From Bos javanicus (taxonomy: Eukaryota > Chordata > Mammalia > Artiodactyla > Bovidae): DNA of 64,000 nucleotides. Both the position numbers and the translations under genes were made by a program. Location: the NCBI RefSeq assembly GCF_032452875.1, contig NW_026893682.1:248001-312000 (forward strand), written 5' to 3'. Shown here piece by piece: positions 1 to 9,795 of this stretch (position 1 is its first letter; every line of letters begins with the position of its first letter). The notes under the pieces were generated by a model, which saw nothing but the letters and a program-made list of their open reading frames with translations, was not told where the DNA came from and did no database searches.

Positions 1-421
1 TAGCCACGTGATCAGTGCATGATCAGCCACGTGATCAGTGCATGATCAGTCACGTGATCAGTGCATGATCAGTCACGTGATCAGTGCATGATCAGCCACG
101 TGATCAGTGCATGTCAGTCACGTGTCAGTGCATGATAGCCCGTGATCAGTGCATGATCAGTCACGTGATCAGTGCATGATCAGCCACGTGATCAGTGCAT
201 GATAGCCACGTGATCAGTGCATGATCAGTCACGTGATCAGTGCATGATCAGCCACGTGATCAGTGCATGATCAGCCACGTGATCAGTGCATGACAGTCAC
301 GTGATCAGTGCATGATCAGCCACGTGATCAGTGCATGATAGCCACGTGATCAGTGCATGATCAGTCACGTGATCAGTGTATGATCAGCCACGTGAACAGT
401 GCATGCTCAGTCACGTGATCA
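1..421 (+). repeat. Consensus monomers ending in a partial left module
   Basis: Near-consensus 22/23-bp monomers with mixed GATCAGC, GATCAGT and GATAGC junctions. The last two monomers carry the variants GTGTATG, GTGAACAG and GCATGCTCAG that normally immediately precede a D block, but the rest of the module matches consensus. No gene is seen. Confidence 0.9.
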
Positions 422-664
422 GGGCCTGCTGAGCTGCGTGATTACTGTCTGCTCATCTGCTTGACAATTGCCAGCTGAGCTGCACGATTCCTGCCTGTCA
501 TCTGCTTGACAATTGCCAGCTGTGCTGCATAATTCCTGCCTGCTCAGCTGCTTGATTATTGCCAGCTGAGCAGCATGATTTCTCACAGCTGAGTTCCATG
601 ATTATTGCCTGCTGACTGATTCGTGCCTACTCAGCTCTTTGTTCATTGCCTCCAGAGGCACATG
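422..664 (+). repeat. D block 1 (divergent variant)
   Basis: This is the most different copy of the 247-bp divergent block. It is 243 bp because it has CTGACTGATTCG where others have CTGACTGTTTGATTCG. It also has GCATAATTCC instead of GCGTAATTCC, GATTTCTCACAG instead of GATTCCTCACAC, GTTCATTGCC instead of GTTTATTGCC, and GATACCAAAC instead of GATAGCAAAC shortly after. It carries the CACAGCTGAG allele and GATCAGGGCC at its left edge. The usual right module does not follow; consensus monomers resume within about 60 bp. Confidence 0.93.
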
Positions 665-2624
665 ATCAGTGTATGATACCAAACATGATCAGCGCATGAT
701 CAGTCACATGATCAGTGCATGATAAGCCACGTGATCAGTGCATGATCAATCACGTGATCAGTGCATGATCAGTCACGTGATCAGTGCATGGTAGCTGCGT
801 GATCAGTGCATGATCAGCCACGTGATCAGTGCATGATAGCCACGTGATCAGTGCATGATCAGTCACGTGATCAGTGCATGATCAGTCACGTGATCAGTGC
901 ATGATCAGCCACGTGATCAGTGCATGATCAGTCACGTGATCAGTGCATGATCAGTCACGTGACCAGTGCATGGTAGCTACGTGATCAGTGCATGATCAGC
1001 CACGTGATCAGTGCATGATCAGCCACGTGATCAGTGCATGATCAGTCACGTGATCAGTGCATGATCAGCCACGTGATCAGTGCATGATCAGCCACGTGAT
1101 CAGTGCATGATCAGCCACGTGATCAGTGCATGATCAGTCACGTGATCAGTGCATGATAGCTGTGATCAGTGCATGATCAGCCACGTGATCAGTGCATGAT
1201 CAGCCACGTGATCAGTGCATGATCAGCCACGTGATCAGTGCATGATCAGTCACGTGATCAGTGCATGATCAGTCACGTGATCAGTGCATGATAGCTACGT
1301 GATCAGTGCATGATCAGCCACGTGATCAGTGCATGATAGCCACGTGATCAGTGCATGATCAGTCACGTGATCAGTGCATGATCAGCCACGTGATCAGTGC
1401 ATGATCAGCCACGTGATCAGTGCATGATAGCCACGTGATCAGTGCATGATCAGTTACGTGATCAGTGCATGATCAGTCACGTGATCAGTGCATGATAGCT
1501 GCGTGATCAGTGCATGATCAGCCACGTGATCAGTGCATGATAGCCACGTGATCAGTGCATGATCAGTCACGTGATCAGTGCATGATCAGCCACGTGATCA
1601 GTGCATGATCAGTCACGTGATCAGTGCATGATCAGCCACGTGATCAGTGCATGATCAGTCACGTGATCAGTGCATGATATAGACGTGATCAGTGCATGAT
1701 CAGTCACGTGATCAGTGCATGATCAGCCACGTGATCAGTGCATGATAGCCACGTGATCAGTGCATGATCAGTCACGTGATCAGTGCATGATCAGTCACGT
1801 GATCAGTACATGGTAGCTACGTGATCAGTGCATGATCAGCCACGTGATCAGTGCATGATAGCCACGTGATCAGTGCATGATCAGTCACGTGATCAGTGCA
1901 TGATCAGTCACGTGATCAGTGCATGATAGCTGCGTGATCATGCATGATCAGCCACGTGATCAGTGCATGATAGCCACGTGATCAGTGCATGATCAGCCAC
2001 GTGATCAGTGCATGATCAGTCACGTGATCAGTGCATGATCAGCCACGTGATCAGTGCATGATCAGGCACGTGATCAGTGCATGATCAGCCACGTGATCAG
2101 TGCATGATAGCCACGTGATCAGTGCATGATCAGTCACGTGATCAGTGCATGATCAGTCACGTGATCAGTGCATGATCAGCCACGTGATCAGTGCATGATC
2201 AGCCACGTGATCAGTGCATGATCAATTACGTGATCAGTGCATGATCAGTCACGTGACCAGTACATGGTAGCTACGTGATCATGCATGATCAGCCACGTGA
2301 TCAGTGCATGATAGCCACGTGATCAGTGCATGATAGCCACGTGATCAGTGCATGATCAGTCACGTGATAGTGCATGATCAGCCACGTGATCAGTGCATGA
2401 TATCCACGTGATCAGTGCATGATCAGCCACGTGATCAGTGCATGATAGCCACGTGATCAGTGCATGATCAGTCACGTGATCAGTGCATGATCAGCCACGT
2501 GATCAGTGCATGATAGCCACGTGATCAGTGCATGATCAGCCACGTGATCAGTGCATGATAGCCACGTGATCAGTGCATGATCAGTCACGTGATCAGTGCA
2601 TGATCAGTCACGTGATCAGTGCAT
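665..2624 (+). repeat. Long near-consensus monomer stretch
   Basis: About 2 kb of almost pure monomers. Scattered variants seen elsewhere in cassettes appear singly: GGTAGCTACGTG (around 970, 1810, 2267), GATATAGACG (1677) and GATCAATTACG (2221). They read as isolated remnants of cassettes otherwise homogenised to consensus. No gene, RNA or mobile element is seen. Confidence 0.9.
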
Positions 2625-3290
2625 GATCATTTACGTGATCAGTGCATGATCAGTCACGTGACCAGTATATGGTAGCTACGTGATCATTGCATGACAGCCA
2701 CGTGAGCAGTGCATGATAGCCACGTGATGTGTGCATGAGTTACGTGATCAGTGTATGATCAGCCACGTGATCAGTGCATGAGTGCCACGTGATCAGTGCA
2801 TGATATGTCACGTGACAGTGTGTGATCAGCCACGTGATCAGTGCATGATCAGCCACGTGATCAGTGCATGATAGCCACGTGATCAGTGCATGATCAGTTA
2901 CGTGATCAGTGTATGATCAGCCACGTGATCAGTGCATGATCAGACACGTGATCAGTGCATGATCAGCCACGTGATCAGTGCATGATATCCACGTGATCAG
3001 TGCATGATCAGCCACGTGATCAGTGCATGATCAGTCACGTGATCAGTGCATGATCAGCCACGTGATCAGTGCATGATAGTCACGTGATCAGTGCATGATC
3101 ATCCACGTGATCAGTGCATGATCAGTCATGTGATCAGTGCATGATATAGACGTGATCAGTGCATGATCAGTCACGTGATCAGTGCATGATAGCCACGTGA
3201 TCAGTGCATGATAGCCACGTGATCAGTGCATGATCAGTCACCTGATCAGTGTATGATCATTCACGTGACCAGTACATGGTAGCTACATGA
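2625..3290 (+). repeat. D-less cassette (L and R remnants, no D)
   Basis: L markers appear in order: GATCATTTACG, CCAGTATATGG, GATGTGTGCATGAG, GAGTGCCACG, GATATGTCACG and GATATCCACG. R markers then follow directly: GATCATCCACG, AGTCATGTGATC, GATATAGACG, CACCTGATCAG and GGTAGCTACATG. In intact cassettes GATATCC and GATCATCC are about 480 bp apart; here they are about 125 bp apart, so the D block and a few neighbouring monomers are absent without a visible scar. Confidence 0.75.
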
Positions 3291-3780
3291 TCAGTGCATG
3301 ATCAGCCACGTGATCAGTGCATGATAGCCACGTGATCAGTGCATGATCAGTCACGTGATCAGTGCATGATCAGTCACGTGATCAGTGCATGATAGCTGCG
3401 TGATCATGCATGATCAGCCACGTGATCAGTGCATGATAGCCACGTGATCAGTGCATGATCAGTCACGTGATCAGTGCATGATCAGCCACGTGATCAGTGC
3501 ATGATCAGTCACGTGATCAGTGCATGATCAGCCACGTGATCAGTGCATGATAGCCACGTGATCAGTGCATGATCAGTCACGTGATCAGTGCATGATCAGT
3601 CACGTGATCAGTGCATGATCAGCCACGTGATCAGTGCATGATCAGCCACGTGATCAGTGCATGATCAGTCACGTGATCAGTGCATGATCAGTCACGTGAC
3701 CAGTACATGGTAGCTACGTGATCATTGCATGATCAGCCACGTGATCAGTGCATGATAGCCACGTGATCAGTGCATGATCA

Positions 3781-4560
3781 GTCATGTGATACGTGTGTGA
3801 TCAGCCACGTGATCAGTGCATGATATCCACGTGATCAGTGCATGACAGCCACGTGATCAGTGCATGAGAGCCACGTGATCAGTGCATGATCAGTCACGTG
3901 ATACATGTGTGATCAGCCACGTGATCAGTGCATGATGAGCCACGTGATCAGTGCAGGATCAATTACGTGATCAGTGCATGATCAGTCACGTGACCAGTAC
4001 ATGGTTGCTACGTGATCGTTGCATGATCAGCCACGTGAGCAGAGCATGATAGCCACGTGATCAGTGCATGATCAGTCACGTGATCAGTACATGATCAGTC
4101 ACGTGAACAGTGCATGATCATTTACGTGATCTGTGCATGATCAGTCACGTGACCAGTATATGGTAGCTACGTGATCATTCCATGACGAGCCACGTGAGCA
4201 GTGCATGATAGCCACGTGATGTGTGCATGAGTTACGTGAGCAGAGTATGATCAGCCACGTGATCAGTGCATGAGTGCCACGTGATCAGTGCATGATATGT
4301 CACGTGACAGGTGTGTGATCAGCCACGTGAACAGTGCATGTTCAGCCACGTGATCAGTGCATGATAGCCACGTGATCAGTGCATGATCAGTTACGTGAGC
4401 AGTGTATGATCAGCCACGTGATCAGTGCATGGTCAGACACGTGAACAGTGTATGATCAGCCACGTGATCAGTGCATGATATCCAAGTGATCAGTGCATGA
4501 TCATCACGTGATCAGTGTATGATCAGCCACGTGAACAGTGCATGCTCAGTCACGTGATCT
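3781..4560 (+). repeat. Left module L (780 bp) of D2
   Basis: Begins GTCATGTGATACGTGTG and runs exactly 780 bp to the GGGCC of D2. Diagnostic monomers in order: GATACGTGTG, GATATCCACG, CATGAGAGCC, GATACATGTG, GCAGGATCAATTACG, ATGGTTGCTACG, GAGCAGAGCATG, GATCATTTACG, CCAGTATATGG, GATTCCATGACG style variants, GAGTGCCACG, TGTCACGTGACA, GCATGTTCAGCC, GGTCAGACACG, GATATCCAAG and GCATGCTCAG. Confidence 0.92.
4298..4309. other. 12-bp palindrome TGTCACGTGACA inside L
   Basis: A perfect 12-bp palindrome centred on CACGTG, lying 263 bp upstream of the D2 start. The same site lies at 6067-6078 (L of D3) and 9286-9297 (L of D5) and recurs in most L modules. The core GTCACGTGAC matches the known optimal USF/TFEB-type bHLH-zipper site (the CLEAR element). 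Binding here is inference only; chance extension of the ordinary monomer E-box is an equally valid reading. Confidence 0.45.
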
Positions 4561-4807
4561 GGGCCTGCTGAGCTGCGTGATTACTGTCTGCTCATCTGCT
4601 TGACAATTGCCAGCTGAGCTGCACGATTCCTGCCTGTCATCTGCTTGACAATTGCCAGCTGTGCTGCGTAATTCCTGCCTGCTCAGCTGCTTGATTATTG
4701 CCAGCTGAGCAGCATGATTCCTCACACCTGAGTTCCATGATTATTGCCTGCTGACTGTTTGATTCGTGCCTACTCAGCTCTTTGTTTATTGCCTCCAGAG
4801 GCACATG
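4561..4807 (+). repeat. D block 2 (reference 247-bp form)
   Basis: Used here as the reference. The core 4573-4800 divides into ten units of 23,23,22,23,23,23,23,22,23,23 bp that continue the array register. The preceding monomer (4550-4572) is half consensus, half GGGCCTGCTGAG. Units 2, 4 and 6 share CTGCTTGA..ATTGCCAGCTG; units 3, 5 and 7 share ATTCCT in their middle, so the inner period is 45-46 bp. CAGCTG lies at 4611, 4656, 4684 and 4702, and CACCTG at 4725. R follows with about one monomer missing (GCTCGTCACGG) and with the private CTACATCATAG. Confidence 0.95.
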
Positions 4808-6330
4808 ATCAGTGTATGATAGCAAACATGATCAGCGCATGATCAGTCACATGATCAGCGCCATTAAGTCACGTGATCACTACATCATAGTCATGTGATC
4901 AGTCCATGCTCGTCACGGTATCAGTGCATGATCTGTCACATGATTAGTGTATGATCATCCACGTGATCAGTGCATGGGCAGTCATGTGATCAGTGCATGA
5001 TATAGACGTGATCAGTGCATGATCAGTCTCGTGATCAGTGCATGATAGCCACGTGATCAGTGCATGATCAGTCACCTGATGGGTGTATGATCATTCACGT
5101 GACCTGTACATGGTAGCTACATGATCATTGCATGATCAGCCATGTGAGTAGTGCACGATAGCCACGTGATCACTGCATGATCAGTCACGTGATCAGTGCA
5201 TGATCAATCATGCGACCAGTACATGGTAGCTGCGTGATCATCGCATGATCAGCCACGTGAGCAGTGCATGATAGCCACGTGATCAGTGCATGATCAGACA
5301 CGTGATCAGTGCATGATCAGTCACGTGATCAGTGCATGATCAGCCACGTGATCAGTGCATGATCAGGCACGTGATCAGTGTATGTCAGCCACGTGATCAG
5401 TGCATGATCAGCCACGTGATCAGTGCATGATCAGTCACGTGATCAGTGCATGATCAGTCACGTGATCAGTGCATGATCAGCCACGTGATCAGTGCATGAT
5501 CAGCCACGTGATCAGTGCATGATCAATTACGTGATCAGTGCATGATCAGTCACGTGATCAGTACATGAAGCTACGTGATCATTGCATGATCAGCCACGTG
5601 ATCAGTGCATGATAGCCACGTGATCAGTGCATGATCAGCCACGTGATCAGTGCATGATAGCCACGTGATCAGTGCATGATCAGTCACGTGATACATGTGT
5701 GATCAGCCACGTGATCAGTGCATGATGAGCCACGTGATCAGTGCATGATCAATTACGTGATCAGTGCATGATCAGTCACGTGACCAGTACATGGTTGCTA
5801 CGTGATCGTGCATGATCAGCCACGTGAGCAGTGCATGATAGCCACGTGATCAGTGCATGATCAGTCACGTGATCAGTACATGATCAGTCACGTGAACAGT
5901 GCATGATCATTTACGTGATCTTTGCATGATCAGTCACGTTGCCAGTATATGGTTGCTACGTGATCATGCCATGACGAGCCACGTGAGCAGAGCATGATAG
6001 CCACGTGATCAGTGCATGATCAGCCACGTGATCAGTGCATGAGTGCCACGTGATCAGTGCATGATATGTCACGTGACAGGTGTGTGATCAGCCACGTGAA
6101 CAGTGCATGTTCAGCCACGTGATCAGTGCATGATAGCCACGTGATCAGTGCATGATCAGTTACGTGAGCAGTGTATGATCAGCCACGTGATCAGTGCATG
6201 GTCAGACACATGAACACTGTATGATCAGCCACGTGATCAGTGCATGATATCCAAGTGATCAGTGCATGATCAATCACGTGATCAGTGTATGAGCAGCCAC
6301 GTGAACAGTGCATGCTCAGTCACGTGATCT
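4808..6330 (+). repeat. R module, spacer monomers and L module between D2 and D3
   Basis: R markers run to GGTAGCTGCGTGATC near 5240. Consensus-rich monomers with GATCAATTACG and GGTTGCTACG variants follow, then an L-like segment from about 5690. That L has the subtype GATCTTTGC followed by CACGTTGCCAG near 5920, shared only with the L copies near 34,755 and 62,645. No gene is seen. Confidence 0.88.
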
Positions 6331-6576
6331 GGGCCTGCTGAGCTGCGTGATTACTGTCTGCTCATCTGCTTGACAATTGCCAGCTGAGCTGCACGATTCC
6401 TGCCTGTCATCTGCTTGACAATTGTCAGCTGTGCTGCGTAATTCCTGCCTGCTCAGCTGCTTGATTATTGCCAGCTGAGCAGCATGATTCCTCACACTGA
6501 GTTCCATGATTATTGCCTGCTGACTGTTTGATTCGTGCCTACTCAGCTCTTTGTTTATTGCCTCCAGAGGCACATG
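6331..6576 (+). repeat. D block 3 (1-bp deletion class)
   Basis: 246 bp; reads CTCACACTGAG where the reference has CTCACACCTGAG. It also has a private ATTGTCAGCTG in unit 4. A full R module follows. It is the only deletion-class copy preceded by a 1.77-kb rather than a 2.69-kb interval. Confidence 0.94.
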
Positions 6577-7983
6577 ATCAGTGTATGATAGCAAACATGA
6601 TCAGCGCATGATCAGTCACATGATCAGCGCCATTAAGTCACGTGATCACTACATGATAGTCATGTGATCAGTCCATGCTCAGTCACGGTATCAGTGCATG
6701 ATCAGCCACGTGATCAGTGCATGATCTGTCACATGATTAGTGTATGATCATCCACGTGATCAGTGCATGGGCAGTCATGTGATCAGTGCATGATATAGAC
6801 GTGATCAGTGCATGATCAGTCTCGTGATCAGTGCATGATAGCCACGTGATCAGTGCATGATCAGTCACCTGATGGGTGTATGATCATTCACGTGACCTGT
6901 ACATGGTAGCTACATGATCATTGCATGATCAGCCACGTGAGTAGTGCATGATAGCCACGTGATCACTGCATGATCAGTCACGTGATCAGTGCATGATCAG
7001 TCATGTGACCAGTACATGGTAGCTGCGTGATCATGGCATGATCAGCCACGTGAGCAGTGCATGATAGCCACGTGATCAGTGCATGATCAGTCACGTGATC
7101 AGTGCATGATCAGTCACGTGATCAGTGCATGATCAGCCACGTGATCAGTGCATGATCAGGCACGTGATCAGTGCATGTCAGCCACGTGATCAGTGCATGA
7201 TAGCCACGTGATCAGTGCATGATCAGTCACGTGATCAGTGCATGATCAGTCACGTGATCAGTGCATGATCAGCCACGTGATCAGTGCATGATCAATTACG
7301 TGATCAGTGCATGATCAGTCACGTGACCAGTACATGGTAGCTACGTGATCATTGCATGATCAGCCACGTGATCAGTGCATGATAGCCACGTGATCAGTGC
7401 ATGATAGCCACGTGATCAGTGCATGATCAGTCACGTGATACGTGTGATCAGCCACGTGATCAGTGCATGATCAGCCACGTGATCAGTGCATGATAGCCAC
7501 GTGATCAGTGCATGATCAGTCACGTGATCATGTGTGATCAGCCACGTGATCAGTGCATGATCAGCCACGTGATCAGTGCATGATCAATTACGTGATCAGT
7601 GCATGATCAGTCACGTGACCAGTACATGGTTGCTACGTGATCGTGCATGATCAGCCACGTGATCAGTGCATGATAGCCACGTGATCAGTGCATGATCAGC
7701 CACGTGATCAGTGCATGATCAGTCACGTGATCAGTGCATGATCAGCCACGTGATCAGTGCATGATCAGCCACGTGATCAGTGCATGATCAGCCACGTGAT
7801 CAGTGCATGATCAGTTACGTGATCAGTGCATGATCAGCCACGTGATCAGTGCATGGTCAGCACGTGATCAGTGCATGATCAGCCACGTGATCAGTGCATG
7901 ATAGCCACGTGATCAGTGCATGATCATCACGTGATCAGTGTATGATCAGCCACGTGAACAGTGCATGCTCAGTCACGTGATCA
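6577..7983 (+). repeat. R module and largely consensus spacer before D4
   Basis: R is complete to about 7030 (GATCATGGCATG). The rest is nearly pure monomers with softened L variants such as GATCATGTGTG (7527) and GGTCAGCACG. Only the last two monomers (GATCATCACG, GTGAACAGTGCATGCTC) show strong L identity. No gene is seen. Confidence 0.88.
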
Positions 7984-8230
7984 GGGCCTGCTGAGCTGCG
8001 TGATTACTGTCTGCTCATCTGCTTGACAATTGCCAGCTGAGCTGCACGATTCCTGCCTGTCATCTGCTTGACAATTGCCAGCTGTGCTGCGTAATTCCTG
8101 CCTGCTCAGCTGCTTGATTATTGCCAGCTGAGCAGCATGATTCCTCACAGCTGAGTTCCATGATTATTGCCTGCTGACTGTTTGATTCGTGCCTACTCAG
8201 CTCTTTGTTTATTGCCTCCAGAGGCACATG
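7984..8230 (+). repeat. D block 4 (CACAGCTGAG allele)
   Basis: 247 bp with CACAGCTGAG in unit 7 and GATCAGGGCC at the left edge, both shared with D1. R is truncated: after CACGGTATCAG the array returns at once to consensus monomers. Confidence 0.94.
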
Positions 8231-8768
8231 ATCAGTGTATGATAGCAAACATGATCAGTGCATGATCAGTCACATGATCAGCGCCATTAAGTCACGTGAT
8301 CACTACATGATAGTCATGTGATCAGTCCATGCTCAGTCACGGTATCAGTGCATGATCAGCCACGTGATCAGTGCATGATAGCCACGTGATCAGTGCATGA
8401 TCAGCCACGTGATCAGTGCATGATCAGTCACGTGATCAGTGCATGATCAGCCACGTGATCAGTGCATGATCAGTCACGTGATCAGTGCATGATCAGCCAC
8501 GTGATCAGTGCATGATCAGCCACGTGATCAGTGCATGATCAGTCACGTGATCAGTGCATGATCAGTCACGTGATCAGTGCATGATCAGCCACGTGATCAG
8601 TGCATGATCAGCCACGTGATCAGTGCATGATCAGTCACGTGATCAGTGCATGATCAGTCACGTGACCAGTACATGGTAGCTACGTGATCATTGCATGATC
8701 AGCCACGTGATCAGTGCATGATAGCCACGTGATCAGTGCATGATAGCCACGTGATCAGTGCATGATCA

Positions 8769-9548
8769 GTCATGTGATACGTGTGTGATCAGCCACGTGA
8801 TCAGTGCATGATATCCACGTGATCAGTGCATGACAGCCACGTGATCAGTGCATGAGAGCCACGTGATCAGTGCATGATCAGTCACGTGATACATGTGTGA
8901 TCAGCCACGTGATCAGTGCATGATGAGCCACGTGATCAGTGCAGGATCAATTACGTGATCAGTGCATGATCAGTCACGTGACCAGTACATGGTTGCTACG
9001 TGATCGTTGCATGATCAGCCACGTGAGCAGAGCATGATAGCCACGTGATCAGTGCATGATCAGTCACGTGATCAGTACATGATCAGTCACGTGAACAGTG
9101 CATGATCATTTACGTGATCTGTGCATGATCAGTCACGTGACCAGTATATGGTAGCTACGTGATCATTCCATGACGAGCCACGTGAGCAGTGCATGATAGC
9201 CACGTGATGTGTGCATGAGTTACGTGAGCAGAGTATGATCAGCCACGTGATCAGTGCATGAGTGCCACGTGATCAGTGCATGATATGTCACGTGACAGGT
9301 GTGTGATCAGCCACGTGAACAGTGCATGTTCAGCCACGTGATCAGTGCATGATAGCCACGTGATCAGTGCATGATCAGTTACGTGAGCAGTGTATGATCA
9401 GCCACGTGATCAGTGCATGGTCAGACACGTGAACAGTGTATGATCAGCCACGTGATCAGTGCATGATATCCAAGTGATCAGTGCATGATCATCACGTGAT
9501 CAGTGTATGATCAGCCACGTGAACAGTGCATGCTCAGTCACGTGATCT
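8769..9548 (+). repeat. Left module L (780 bp) of D5
   Basis: Same length and marker order as 3781-4560, at an offset of exactly 4988 bp, so no net indel separates the two L copies. Confidence 0.92.
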
Positions 9549-9795
9549 GGGCCTGCTGAGCTGCGTGATTACTGTCTGCTCATCTGCTTGACAATTGCCA
9601 GCTGAGCTGCACGATTCCTGCCTGTCATCTGCTTGACAATTGCCAGCTGTGCTGCGTAATTCCTGCCTGCTCAGCTGCTTGATTATTGCCAGCTGAGCAG
9701 CATGATTCCTCACACCTGAGTTCCATGATTATTGCCTGCTGACTGTTTGATTCGTGCCTACTCAGCTCTTTGTTTATTGCCTCCAGAGGCACATG
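9549..9795 (+). repeat. D block 5
   Basis: 247-bp reference form with CACACCTGAG and GATCTGGGCC. Full R to about 10,256. It is the first D of super-repeat copy 1. Confidence 0.95.

Noticed and set aside
422..664. GGGCC at D starts as the beginning of a GC-rich promoter or G-quadruplex
   Set aside because: It is a single GGGCC, not a run of G tracts, and aligns as the altered second half of a monomer.
4561..4807. D block as a transposon or SINE
   Set aside because: No terminal inverted repeats, target-site duplication, poly-A tail or A/B-box promoter is seen, and the 23-bp register runs through it. A database search with the D consensus would be decisive.
4637..4825. A 62-codon minus-strand open frame repeated in most D blocks
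   Set aside because: It starts at TTG, not ATG, lies wholly in the repeat-derived D block, and copies differ by a 1-bp deletion that changes the C-terminus or by loss of the TTG (D15). No domain or coding conservation is visible; repetition of the block explains its recurrence.
6316..6594. A 92-codon minus-strand open frame in D3, D6, D8, D10 and D18
   Set aside because: It is the same frame extended by the 1-bp deletion in unit 7 of D, running on into the flanking monomer. It is a by-product of the deletion class, not a separate gene.
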